Shown: in pieces, positions 49,873 to 61,866 of the stretch | Layout of the letters: each line of letters opens with the position of its first letter | Position numbering within the stretch: position 1 is the first letter of the stretch | Assembly (NCBI GenBank): GCA_947179155.2 | Contig: OX359276.1 | Coordinates: 44,515,953 to 44,579,952, forward strand | From: Hedera helix | Lineage: Eukaryota; Streptophyta; Magnoliopsida; Apiales; Araliaceae | Reading direction: 5' to 3' | Length of the DNA: 64,000 nucleotides | The notes under the pieces: model-generated | Told to the model about the DNA's origin: nothing | Database searches by the model: none | Seen by the model: the letters and a program-made list of their open reading frames with translations, nothing else | Position numbers and translations under genes: made by a program

Positions 49873-50314
49873 GGGTTGTTCGGAAATAATTTATTTTTTT
49901 AACTTAAAATTAAAATTAAAATAAATTTATAAATTAAAATTTTAGTAGATTTATAAGTAAAAATATTCAATATTATTTTTATTTATAAATAAAAAATTAT
50001 AAGTAATAGTTGTGGTTGTCTTCGATTAATAATAACTTATGAATTAAATAAAATATAAAGATTACTAAAATATTCTTTAATAAGAAGAATATTAAAAAAA
50101 TAAAAAATGACATTTTTTTCATTTTGTAATAATTGATCGACTTAAAAAAAATAATTTTTTATAAGTCATTTTTTTAAGCAATAGTTAGTTGTTTATTTTT
50201 TTCGATTTTTTTTTAACTTGTAAGCAAATAAAAAAATTGGTCCCAAATATTTTTTTTAATTTAACTACTTATAAGTTCAGTTGACGAATTTATAAGTAAT
50301 CCCTGAACAGGGCC
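49873..50314. mobile_element. Tourist-like MITE (copy B)
   Basis: The ends GGGTTGTTCGGAAAT and (reverse complement) GGCCCTGTTCAGGGAT are flanked by TAC on both sides. Internal motifs (GTAATAGTTGTGGTTGTC, CTTATAAGTTCAGTTGACG) align with copies A and C. Diverged by many A/T changes. Confidence 0.7.
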
Positions 50315-53160
50315 TACTACTTTTTCTCTCAGGAAGACTTGGGCAATTTCTTTTCATTTGATAACAGTGACAATAAAGAATCGTAGTAATTTTTGACACG
50401 GTACGATAATTTATTATAAATATAACATAAAATAAATGAGTTGGTGTTGAGTATAAATAATTTTTATAACATAAATAGATCGACACGTTTAACATAAAAT
50501 TTAAATAGATCAGATACGTATAATGAACGAGTTGATATGATTAGATACGCTTATTTAAAATAATTTTAAAATAAATATAATATAACGTTATAATTTATCC
50601 TAAATATTGAGTTTTATCTTTCTTAGTTACTTTTCTAAGTATGTTATCTTGTATTTTATTAAATAAATATTATTTTGATGAATAAATTATATTATTATTC
50701 AATAAATAAATAAATAATTTTTATTTTTTTATTTAAAAAAATTAATTCATGTAGTCAACAGATTAAACGAGTCGAGATGTTAACACAATTAATAAACAAA
50801 GTTAGTATTAATATTAAATATCTTAACACGAATAACAAAATGAATAGTATTAATGTCGACCTATATAATATATAATATCTATAACCGACACGACATGAAA
50901 TCTCTCTATACTATACGATTGTCACCCCTACAATAAAGGACTTTTTATTATATGCGAACATAAAATTTCAGTCATCAAATTTAAGATTTTGCCTTTCATT
51001 TGTTTGTTTACGCGTAATCTGATCCGAAAATATATTTATAGTTTAAATAAAAAAAATTACTTAAAATTCGTGATTATAAAACACAAATAGAATTATGTTG
51101 AGTTGACCAACATAATAATTACATCAACTCCCATTTCAATGAGAAAAAAAAACTAATGCTTGTTTTACCAATTAAATAATTTTGAGCAAGAAAATATTGA
51201 GATTGGTACATTTGTCATCAAATTGTGTGGCAAATGGCCAATGAGTCACGTCATAACATCCGTTACAATGGACATCCCCTTCGAGACCGCAAACTCTTCT
51301 TCCAAAATAAATAAAGCACGTGTCTAATTTTCAAAACACTTATTTTTATAACTATTTAATCGGTAATGGACAGAGTCAGCTAACACGTTATCTCTCTAAT
51401 CACGCAAGTGGTAATTATTTAGTGAATAATGCTAACTTTTCCACTACCGTAAGGTGATTGAAGTGACAACAATGACGACGGGCATGACGGAAATTGACAG
51501 AGAAAATGACTACGGAGATGGTGCTTGGATCCTTTTAAGGAGAGCAAGTTACTTAGAAAACCCGAAATGGGTAACAAGACTTTGTTGTAAAATTCATAAT
51601 TAGAATTTGCTCCAAGTAACATAAAGTTTGTTTATGAGTGTTTTGGAAAATTTTGGATCATCAATATGCCATCTTTTCACTATTCGGATGATCCGACCAT
51701 AAGATCCATCTATTCCCCCCCCCCCCCCCCCCGTTTTGTGATATTTTATTAATAAATAAATAAATATAAAAAAGACAATAATGTTAGTCAATTTATTTCT
51801 TTTTATTGAGAAAATGTATTACCAGTTCGATCGAATTTGTAAATTAAAACACTTATTTTATTATATTTATAAATTAAATAATTTATATTTTAAATGCTAA
51901 ATGTTCGAAGCCACCTTGTCCAATTGTCTTGCACACTGTTAGTGATTATCATTAAGCTTCCTTCACCATGTTGTTTCAATTCTAATAACTTTACCATAAT
52001 TTTTCAATTTTTTTGTTCCAATTATTAGTCTTATTTAGGTGTTAAAATTTACATAGAAAGTTCTAATACTCTCCCGTGCAAATAAAAAGTTAAAAATCAA
52101 AATATAATTTTTACGGGTTGCAATTGTGTTGTGTTATGTGAATTTGTATTGTGTCTTATTATATTAAACATGTAAACACTAATACTAACTTATTTATTAA
52201 TGTTGTTAATCCTCTTAGCCCGTTTAATTCAAATATTAAAATTTTGAAATAAAAATAACCGTTCATTTAGTTATTGAATAATAATTTAGTCATTATAAAA
52301 ATTTATATTTAACAAAATACAATATAACATACTTAGAAAAATAATTAAGAAAAGTAAAACTTAATATTTAAGATAAATTATAACGTTATACTATATTTAT
52401 TTTCAAATTATTTTAAATAAACAGGTTTGATTGTCTTAAACGTATCAATTAATTGATTATATGTATTTGACTCATTTAAATTTTATGTTAAATATGTAAA
52501 TTTATTTATAATACAAAAAATATTATCTCTCTTATTTTATATGGTGTTGGAATTGAATTAGTGTCGTGTTCACTCCTAAATTAATTATTGTTCCGGTAAA
52601 TGAATGACAGAATTATTGGTACAAAACAGAAAAGATGGATATTAGTTTGTAATGTATGGAGTAGTAAATGAAAAAGAACACCTAAAAGAAAAAAAATTAA
52701 TCACTAACATTACCTTTCTTTTGACATTTTCTAATGTAAAGAAACCAATGATTATTTATGCTTTTAATTTTTATTATCTATTTACATTTATTATTATATA
52801 ATATATATTGTGTAGATAACTTAGTTGTGTGTGCCATAATTGGATGTGACATTTGCTCAAAATGACATAAATTTGGGTATTTTATTAATAGCAATTTTAA
52901 GAATAATATTATATATATAAATTATACACAAAAAATAGAACTCATATATTACTCACTAATAAAAATGTGTGAAATATCTGATGCAATATGATTGGGCAGT
53001 AGAGGAAGAGTAATTTTTCTTTTGAAACTGGAGTAATTAGATAATTTGTGTCTATGGCCTGGCCCAAATAATTGGGCCTAGGTAGATGGTGTTCTAGCCA
53101 CTTCTACACAAAGAGTCCATTTCTTTCTTGCCACTCTGGCAATCTGTACCGTCCCAATCC
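50315..53160. other. AT-rich intergenic DNA
   Basis: No gene is supported. There is an 18-base C-run at 51715-51732. From about 53040 the composition changes into the H2A.X promoter, with GGCCCAAATAATTGGGCC, a palindrome of two GGGCC boxes. Confidence 0.5.
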
Positions 53161-53327
53161 TCCAATCAGAGCACAGATTTCCAAACCCCTGTCGCCCTCA
53201 AACTCCTATATAAACCAGCTTTCCCCTCCATCCTTCTCAATCTCCAACAATCTAAAATATTTGCATATATCCTCCATTTTCTCTCTCTCCTAGGGTTTGA
53301 TATAGCGGCATCCAAATCTACAGAAAA
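53161..53327 (+). promoter_or_regulatory. Core promoter and leader of the histone H2A.X gene
   Basis: A CCAAT box (TCCAATCAGAG) lies at about 53161-53171, a TATA box (CTATATAAACC) at 53207-53217, then a CT-rich leader (TTTTCTCTCTCTCCTAGGG) before the ATG at 53328. CCAAT plus TATA with this spacing is common in plant histone genes. Confidence 0.65.
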
Positions 53328-54037
53328 ATGAGTTCTACAGGGACAACAAAAGGAGGCAGGGGCAAGCAAAAGTCAACCAAATCCGTTACCAGATCTTCAA
53401 AAGCCGGTCTACAATTCCCCGTCGGTCGAATCGCCCGCTTTCTCAAAAACGGCAAGTATGCCGAACGCGTCGGTGCCGGTGCTCCGGTATATCTCTCCGC
53501 CGTCCTCGAGTACCTTGCTGCTGAGGTAAAAATTAAATCTTTGGAAATGTCAACATTTTTTTGACTTTACTCGGTTGATTTTTATTTTTCTCTGGCATTT
53601 ATAAAGTTAGCTCTGGCGATGATAATAGACAATCTCTTCTGTTTTTATAACTGAAAAGTATATTTTAGGGACTGCTGTTTAGGTTAAAGATATGGGAACT
53701 TTAACTTCATTTTCTACTTAAGATTTACTTGGAAGGCCTAATGTGAACTTTTACTGTTTATGTTGTCGTATGTTTTTGTGGATTTGAATGATGTGATATT
53801 TGTTTGTGTGTTTAGGTTCTTGAGCTTGCAGGGAACGCTGCAAGGGATAACAAGAAGAATCGGATAGTTCCGAGGCACATACAGCTTGCAGTGAGGAATG
53901 ATGAGGAGTTAAGCAAGCTCTTGGGCACAGTTACTATTGCCAATGGTGGTGTTTTACCAAACATTCACCAAACTCTGTTGCCAAAGAAAATTGGGAAAGG
54001 GAAAGACGAGATTGGATCTGCTTCACAAGAATTTTAG
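53328..54037 (+). CDS. H2AX: Histone H2A.X variant
   Basis: There are two exons, 53328-53525 and 53816-54037, with the intron after LEYLAAE in phase 0, giving 139 aa. It is a core histone of the nucleosome. The whole H2A fold is present: basic tail (MSSTGTTKGGRGKQKSTKS), RSSKAGLQFPVGRIARFLK, YAERVGAGAPVYLSAVLEYL, then AGNAARDNKKNRIVPRHIQL and the docking region NDEELSKLLG. The protein ends SASQEF, the SQE-aromatic motif whose Ser is phosphorylated by ATM/ATR at DNA breaks; this marks it as H2A.X and not canonical H2A. An intron in this place is usual for plant H2A.X genes, unlike intronless replication-dependent H2A genes. Nothing is missing. Confidence 0.97.
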
Positions 54038-55702
54038 GGTTTCTTTCGCTTTTGAGGAGGTTGTGCTGTATGATGTTTAATACTTATATTGTGAAGGGGT
54101 GGGCATTGCTGTTTTCAGGTTGTGACTTCTGTTGATGTAAAACCCCAATTTTTGGAATTTTTATTGAATGATTACACAAGAATTATAATTATTTCTTGTT
54201 AGTTTTATGGATTGAAATGGTTTCTGTTGAATATAATTATTATCTCCATTATTTATTTTGAAACTTTTTCTAAAGTGTGAGATTACATGGAATTATTTTT
54301 GGATTTATTGTTTGATTTGGGAGTGTGATATAACAAATTTCAAGCAAAAATGTCTTTGAAGTGTAATGGTTTGCTAGTACTGTATTCATCTTTTAACCTT
54401 ATTATTTCGATGTTGTCGGGATGCGTTCTTTGGCAGCCTTGTTTTGTGTTGATCATCCAGGGCATGTGAATTAGGAGATGGATATTCAAAGATTTTATTC
54501 AGCTGTCTCAAGTCTCAGTAGTGTTTTTAATGTTAATTATTACTCTCTCAACTTCTGGTTGATTTTGTGAAAGACATTAATTTGATGTCATCTGCTGAAA
54601 GCATAGCTGTTATTAGCATTGCATTGCAGTTTTTAATTCTATCTCGCCATTGATTATACAATACCCAAAGGTTATTGTATAATTGTGATCTAGTCTAGTA
54701 AGTAGTAACCTAAAGTAGTGGTGAGTTCTCTGGTAGAAAAAGAAACAATGGGAGATAGATCATTTGTCATACATTTGGGAGATAGATCATTTGTCATACA
54801 TTTCATGAAAAGTGAATGAGTTGAAGTTGTTCTGCTCATTTAGATGACATGCATTTTCTTGAAATGATTATGGTTTTCAAGCTTTCAACCAACATTTACA
54901 AGTTTGTGCCCGTCTTGTGTGTTTATGGCTTATTGAAATGGAGCCTGCATTCACCTACGGACACTACAATATGTGCACCAGTTGTACTTCCCTGGTTCAA
55001 TGCATATATATTACAAGAATCCTGAGCCTTGTGTCAGCAATCAGCATCAGGGAATGCAAACTATGAAATGCTTCACTTCTGTCCATATACTGGGGCAAGC
55101 TGATAGAGAAGGATCATCTTAATTCTCATTTCATTTTTATCATGGAGAGCTATCTATGCATGTTAAGATCCCTGCAGCATTATTATACCAAGAATTTTAC
55201 ATGATGAATTTGAGGATTTGGCAAGCAGGGGAAGAATACCAGGTTTTCAAACTCAGAAAGTAAGTCTCGCAATTATTTTGAAGGCAAGATGCCCTCCAAT
55301 TCAAAAATATACTACCTTATCTACTTCTTATGTTAAGTTTGGATCGAAGGAATAAATGCGAGAATGGAATAATTTATTCTTATAAAATAAAAAAAAATTG
55401 TATTTGATTACTCCATTGAAATGCAATGGACTATTCTCATCTCTCCTAAATTTATAAATTTTGGAGTATTATTTAGAGGAAGTATAGAATGACTTATTCC
55501 ATTTGAAATAGAATAAAACATTTAATTCATTTTTTTATTTTATTCCTTTCGATATGACTATCATTAAAACTTGCATCATTTTAGCTTATATGCTGTATGT
55601 TTAAAAAATAAGAAGTATTTTTTTAATTTCCTAGGAAGATATCAAAAAATTATTAAAATTGTACACATTAAAAAGTATTATTTGGAGCAAAGCTGCCATC
55701 AT
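54038..55702. other. Intergenic DNA between H2A.X and tRNA-Ala
   Basis: It contains the H2A.X 3' UTR (about 54038-54180). There is a perfect tandem duplication of a 27-bp unit (GGGAGATAGATCATTTGTCA plus 7 nt) at about 54750-54803. No gene is supported; 55340-55560 is AT-rich with repeated GGAATAA/AATAGAATAA motifs. Confidence 0.5.
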
Positions 55703-55775
55703 GGGGATGTAGCTCAAATGGTAGAGCGCTCGCTTTGCATGCGAGAGGTACAGGGTTCGATCCCCTGCATCTCCA
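55703..55775 (+). tRNA. tRNA-Ala (anticodon UGC)
   Basis: A 73-nt cloverleaf without an intron. The acceptor stem GGGGATG pairs with CATCTCC. The A-box region TAGCTCAAATGGTAGAGCG and B-box GGTTCGATCCC are intact. The anticodon stem CTCGC/GCGAG encloses loop TTTGCAT with TGC. Discriminator base is A and a TTTT pol III terminator follows directly at 55776-55779. CAA motifs upstream fit plant tRNA genes. Confidence 0.96.
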
Positions 55776-55958
55776 TTTTCCTTTATGGAATTTTAGCCCT
55801 TTTATCTTTTCCTCTATTTTTTTTTTCTTTTATCTTTTCCTCTATTTTTTTTTTCTCAACTAAATGGCAATCGTTATCTTCTGCCGCTGCTAGCTTGCTA
55901 CTGCTCTCTGAAGTTTGAACTGAACTAGTTGCTGCTGCAGCTTAATTATTTGGTAACA

Positions 55959-58900
55959 ATGGCCGTCCCTCTTTTCAATCTCGCTCCCGATTTGTCCGTC
56001 TCAAGGCTCTGCTTAGGTCTCTCTCTTCAATGTACAGCCTTTTCTTCTTGGTGTTTCTGCTACTATTTATTTACAATTTTATTGTATATAATTAATCTCA
56101 GGGACCATGACTTTTGGAGAGCAGAACTCGTTGCCTCAATCCTTTCAACTTCTCGACAAAGCATTCGATGCCGGAATCAACTTCTTCGATTCTGCCGAAA
56201 TGTATGTAATTATTTCGGAATACCCAATTACTCTGTTTATGTTTCATTACCTTCATACATATTAATTTCTAAAATTTTGTAAATTTTGTATGAGGGTTCA
56301 GGTATCCAGTGCCACAGCGTGCCGAAACTCAAGGGCGGAGCGAAGAGTATTTTGGACGTTGGATTGAAGAGAGAAATATTCCTCGGGACCGTCTCGTCTT
56401 CGCCACTAAGGTAGTCAGTACGCTTCAATGAATTACAGTCCCTGGTTAACTGATGTTTTTTTAAGCATTTTGAGCTCAAACTGTAAAAAACTTAACTGAC
56501 CGCAGTGCTTGACTAGGAGTAATTAATTTGTTGATGAAGTGAACTTTCATCAACCAAAATTTCAGTGTTTGAAAGCTAGAATTCTGGGTTTTACAAGTTA
56601 TTTAGTATTTACTTGTTGGTATGTTAATCTGTTCATGCCCCTTGAAATGAAATAAGCTTGATTTGAATATTATTGTGAATCATTATGTTACAGGTTAGTG
56701 GCCCATCGGGACAGATGACTTGGATTAGGGAGGGGCCAACAAGTTTGGATGCTAGTAATATAACACAGGCTATTGACAATAGGTTGAGCCCCAATTGGTT
56801 TCATGGGTGACTTATCATAACATTGATTCGAAATCTATAGAAATGAACTGATATTCTTGGATCTCTTCTCTACTTTGTTATCTCTTGTTTTGATTTGTCT
56901 TATGAGTTCTTTCTAGTAATTCACATACAAGACATGTATTGTATGCCAATTGCCATAGTAGTGCGCAGAGTATGAATGACTACTTGTATGTTTTCATTCT
57001 GTGTTGGTACATATTCAGAAGCATTCAAAGTTCACAATATTATAAGGAGATCATTTGCATTACCGCGTTACTACTTTTCTACCTATGCCCAGGTGTCAAT
57101 GCCCTTTTTCCATTGTTATTGTATTGCAAAAACATTTTCCCTTTTATGTTTTTTTATTCTTTCGGTTGACCGTTAATTATATTGAATGCTATTCAGTTGT
57201 GGTGCTTTGACATTATCTTTGGATTTTCATTTTACAGAAGTTAAGTGCATTGCATTTCAATGTGCCTTTTATTTTATATAGTAAGTATTCAGTGTGCTAT
57301 TTTAGTTATGCTAATCATAGTTATCAAATCGTGAATCATATCGTGTATCGAAAACCCCCGTATCGTGTTTCATGTATCGTATCGTGAATCGTATCGTAAA
57401 ATACGGAAACAAAATAAAAAATGTAGTAATATATATTTAAACATATAAAACAAAAGCTTAACTATATATAAAAGTAATCAAGTAAATATTATTATAGACT
57501 AAAAATAAATTTTAAAGTTAAACAATAGTCAAAATACTCTAAATTAATTTATTAAATATTATTTCAGTAATCTTTATAGAGTAACAAGAGAAAACGAAAA
57601 TTCAAATTCACCTTTAATCTATAAAACAAAAGAGAATAATGCAAATTAACAAGTGGAGATTTATATATCTGCTCATAGAAAGTGACGTGAAAAAAATAGA
57701 GCGATATTTTTAATTAGATATAATACTCTAAAAAGTGATTAATGGGCCATTCGGGAATGACTTTTTTATTTTGACTTAAAGTTAAAATTTTAGTAGATTT
57801 ATAAGTAAAAGTGTTCGGCATCACTTTTACTTATAAGTCGAGAATTATAAGTAATAGTTGTGGATGTGTTCGGCTAATAATGACTTATAAGTTAAGTAAA
57901 ATGTAAATATTACTAAAATATCCTTTAGTAAGAAGAACATTAGCAAAATAAAAGAGGACATTTATGTCATTTTGTAATGGTTGACTGACTTAAAAAAAAT
58001 GACTTATAAGTTATTTTTTTAAGCAACAATTAGTTGCTTATTTTTTTTAACTTTTTTTTGAACTTATAAACTGAAAAAAAAGTTGTTCCCAAACACATTT
58101 TTTAGCTTAACCACTTATAAGTTGGGTTGACCAACTTATAAGTAGTTCCCGAACATGGCCTAAATGCTCATGAAGCGATATAAAATATATTTATGTTAGA
58201 AAACCTCTTCAACTAAAATGTTAAAGGGTTTAAAAGTTTTGTTTTTAGTCTTTTGAATTTATATGGAAAAAAAATTCAAGCCGTTTATTTTTAAAAAGTA
58301 TCGTTCATTGTATCGTATCGAAAGAATTGTATCGAATCGTAAGATACAGTATCATTTTAGATTCACCCTGCGATACGTATCGAATTGTCTCCGTATCGTA
58401 TCATAAGATACGTATCGCGTATCATAAGATTCTGACAACTATGATGCTAATTATGTTTTGCATTTGGAGATTCTGTTTTTTATATCATGAGTGAACATCC
58501 TTGTAGTGAAATGTATTAGCGCTCATGTAAATTCGATTGTTTTCTGATGGAATGTATTACTTAACTTATGCAGTTTGTTGCGAGTAAAAACGGATTACAT
58601 CGACCTTTACCACATTCATTGGCCTGATCGGTTTGTATTTTTGGTCTTATCTAGTACTTTGCTATAGTTCTGTTGACAAAGAAGAACCAGTTATAGATAA
58701 AAAAACTCTCTCAGAAAAGTAACCAACTAACGTATCATACGATTATCCATGTTAAAATTTTAAGTATCCCTTTTTTAGATATGTTCCCATGTTTGGTGAA
58801 ACTGAATATGACCCAATGAGACAGCTTTGTTCTGTGGGTATTGAGGAGCAACTAGATACTCTAGGCAGAGCTGTTGATGCTGGTAAGGTTAGTGATAATG

Positions 58901-61650
58901 TCCAGACTTTTTCCTCTTCAGTCATTCTTTCTTCAACATGACTTTCTTCTTAATAGAATGGAAACTTCTTGTAGATCAGGTACATCGGTCTCAGTAATGA
59001 AACACCATATGGCCTCATGAAGTTCCTACAAGTTGCTGAAAGTGTTCCTGGGTATCCTAGAATAGTATCTGTGCAGGTGTTGTATATCTCAATTATAGTT
59101 CAATATTGAGACTTCTTCTCTCTCTCACGACTTTATTCATTTTGAGGCTTATACATAACTCATCGTCTTTGACTCTATTGTAGAATTCCTATAACTTGCT
59201 CTGCCGAAATTTTGACTCAGGAATGGCCGAGTGCTGTCATCATGAGAGGTATCTCATGTGTTTATTAGTTGGTGACTGGAGCACGGATAGTTTAGATTAG
59301 TATGTGATTTAATTTTACTAGGAACCTTGGAGAGGCAACTGTGGAGGAAGTACGCTGTTATTAATGCAACTTTGCTTTGTTCTAAGATTGGCTATGCTTA
59401 TCATAAGAGCTTCCATATTATAAATATGAAGTTCTTGTTTATTGATCTGATGCTGGAATAATTTGTGTCCTGTTTTTCAAATAATTCTTGGTGATGCTTG
59501 CACCATGACATTTGTAGGATAAGCTTGTTAGCCTACAGTCCTCTGGCAATGGGTATACTTTCTGGAAAGTACCTCTCACCTGATAAGGGTCCAACTGATG
59601 CTCGCTTAAATCATTTCAGAGGTATGACTAACTTGTTTAGTTTTGTCCAAGCTGTTAAAAATGCTTCATCCTGACTGGTAATGTTTTTCTTTTCAGGGAG
59701 TTATTCAGAAGGGGAGTCCAGATACAATCTGTCTAACACTATCATTAAAGAAGCTACCGAGGTATGCCAATTCTTTTCGCCTAGTATTACATTTATATCA
59801 AACTTTATTAGTAGTTCAGCAAGAAAAAAAAAACAGGTTAAAAGAACTGTTCTTGGAAATTGTGAAGTTTGAATTGGTGATCAACAATTCATAGGATTGT
59901 AGGTTAAAATTTTGACAAACTTTCATCAGTTACGTGTAGACATGTAGGTTAAATTTTTTGGCATCAACTTTCAGCAGGTAAGTGCAGACTGTTTTTGTTG
60001 GTTTCAACAATGCTGCAACTTGGATTCTTGAGATTGTTTAACCTGAATTCATAATTGTATAGCGGTGGACCTGGTGCCCTACTGAAATAATAATGAATGG
60101 GGAGTCTATAATAATTGTATTAGACATTCATTTTTGAGTTTAATAGATGATCAGGAGAATCGATTACAAATGCAGATGACGACTCTATTCAAGGGCTCTT
60201 TTGTGAAACTTCTCATGCCCCATCTTCTTTATTTTATTATTGTTACTTTTTTTATTTATTTATCAAACATGGTTATGCAGACTTCTTTATTAAGTGATAC
60301 AAATCTATTCCTGTCTTTGTGTGATGAATTGCCCTGAACTTAATTTTTCCAGGCATACCTTGCCATTGCAGAAAATTATGGTATTCAGCCTGTATCTCTT
60401 GCAATTGGTACGATCTCACCCCCCCCCCCCCCCCCCCCCCTCCCCCCCTCCCTCTCCTCTCTCTAAATGTGCTCACATGTGCACGCGTCACTTTTTGCAC
60501 ACATGCATACCCGAGTTTCCAGCGATTAATTCACCTATAGCCTTTTGCCATTAATATTCCCCAAAATGTCCTTTTTCCTTAATGTGTGCCTTTGAGGAGC
60601 TTTTTAAATTAGCTCTAATGCAATGGAATATCAATCTATAACTTAGGGCTTGTACAAGATATTTCTAGTTCTGAAGTGTTCATCTTTCAAGTGTAGAATG
60701 TAGATGGTATGCAAGGTCTTGCATCTTTTTTTTTCCAAGTAAAAACATGTGTATGCAGTCTTAAAACTTACTGATGTTATTCAATGTACTTCTTCAGTTG
60801 GAGGGGACACAATCTCAAGAGTGCAATCATCAGACACTTAAAGGGGGGAGAAATTATATAATCTGGTGGGACCAGTGAACTTAAAAACAAATTTATTGGA
60901 TAAATGAGGCAATATTAAGTCAAAGGGAGTTCAGAAATTTTGCTTATTGTGTTCTTTTTCTCGTCCTTTCCCGTGTTCAATATTATTCTTCAATTTATAC
61001 AAATGATGATGTATACAGAAGTCTCATTTCTAATATGTCCAAATGATAACTTGTAATACGCTCGACCCTTCCACTTCTCAGCTATTGTTCAAATTTCTGG
61101 TTTATTAGAGTACATCTTTCTGGTATAGAAGCTTATTGTGGCCGCAAAAGAATTCTTCTCAATTCTCGTGAGTGCATCTCCCAATTTGTGCTGGTGATTT
61201 TCTTATTAGAAAATTACATTTTCTAATATTTAGATTTTTTTTTAAAAAAAAAAAATCCTGAAATTTGTAAGCACTGAACTAGATCACAAATCAACTCTAG
61301 TTCTTTATATTGTAGTATAGCTTTTTATTGCTAGACAGTGGACACGATTTGCATGTATCGATCTTTTAATGTCCCGTATTGAAAGCCCTGGTCCAAGAGT
61401 AGTCGGTTGTGGATTAAGTTGTCATGTTGGTTTGTACCTTGTCTAGTACCCTTCCTTCACCTAACTCGCTCTTGGTTCGTTTTTGGCAGCCTTTGTCTTG
61501 AGGCACCCGCTTGTTGCTAGCGCTGTATTTGGAGCAACAAAGTTGGGACAGCTCCGAGAGGTTCTCAAGGGATGTGAAGTCGAACTCGGTCCTGAAATAA
61601 TTGCAGATATTGACAAGGTTCATTCAAGGTTCCCGAATCCCTGTCCCTGA
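55959..61650 (+). CDS. Aldo/keto reductase, Tas-like NADP-dependent oxidoreductase
   Basis: Twelve exons: 55959-56016, 56102-56201, 56302-56410, 56694-56782, 58574-58630, 58779-58887, 58975-59076, 59184-59248, 59518-59621, 59697-59761, 60353-60407 and 61490-61650. They sum to 1074 nt, an uninterrupted 357-aa frame. The protein is an (alpha/beta)8 aldo/keto reductase: GTMTFGEQ near the start, INFFDSAEMYP with Asp49 and Tyr54, LVFATK with Lys89, DLYHIHWPD with the catalytic His134, and GLSNETPYG and LLAYSPLAMGILSGKY as cofactor-side motifs. It resembles bacterial Tas and its plant homologues (At1g04420 group), which reduce carbonyls with NADPH; the natural substrate is unknown. Unlike the Arabidopsis protein as I recall it, no chloroplast transit peptide precedes the barrel here, so a cytosolic form is likely, or an upstream exon was missed. 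The tRNA-Ala gene lies 183 bp upstream. Confidence 0.92.
57316..58443. mobile_element. hAT-like non-autonomous element in AKR intron 4
   Basis: The ends CATAGTTATCAAATC and (reverse complement) CATAGTTGTCAGAATC are flanked by an exact 8-bp duplication ATGCTAAT (57308-57315 and 58444-58451). Sub-terminal regions are full of GTATCGTATCGTGAATCG-type repeats on both sides. It has no coding capacity. A Tourist-like MITE is nested at 57743-58160. The termini match those of the element at 15425-15901. Confidence 0.87.
57743..58160. mobile_element. Tourist-like MITE (copy C), nested in the hAT element
   Basis: It begins TGGGCCATTCGGGAATGAC and ends GTTCCCGAACATGGCC, with TAA on both sides (57740-57742 and 58161-58163). 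Internal motifs AAGTAATAGTTGTGGATGTG and ACTTATAAGTTGGGTTGACC match copies A and B. Confidence 0.85.
60419..60457. repeat. Poly-C/CT tract in AKR intron 11
   Basis: A run of 22 C followed by T, seven C and CT-rich sequence, starting 10 nt after the splice donor of exon 11. Such runs are slippage-prone and often mis-sized in assemblies. Confidence 0.9.
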
Positions 61651-61814
61651 CCCTGAGAATGATGGTATTGCTTTGCCATTTGCTTCCTTTTATCAAATGT
61701 TTTATATAAGACGTGATTTATTTAATTTAGTCCGGAAAAGATCCTAGTCCTTGGAATCCAGTTTATTCTTGTCGACAGCTATTCACGACAACAGATACGA
61801 GTATATATGCACAT

Positions 61815-61866
<52 letters not shown>

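Noticed and set aside
55571..55918. 115-codon plus-strand frame near the AKR gene
   Set aside because: It runs straight through the tRNA-Ala gene; the codons reflect tRNA sequence and T-rich DNA.
59323..59350. Possible extra AKR exon (RNLGEATVEE) between exons 8 and 9
   Set aside because: It has an AG before and GT after, but including its 28 nt breaks the frame; joining exon 8 directly to 59518 gives ECCHHERISLLAYSPL, as expected for the family.
60294..60554. 86-codon plus-strand frame spanning AKR exon 11
   Set aside because: It is out of frame with the AKR coding sequence and its proline run comes from the poly-C tract.
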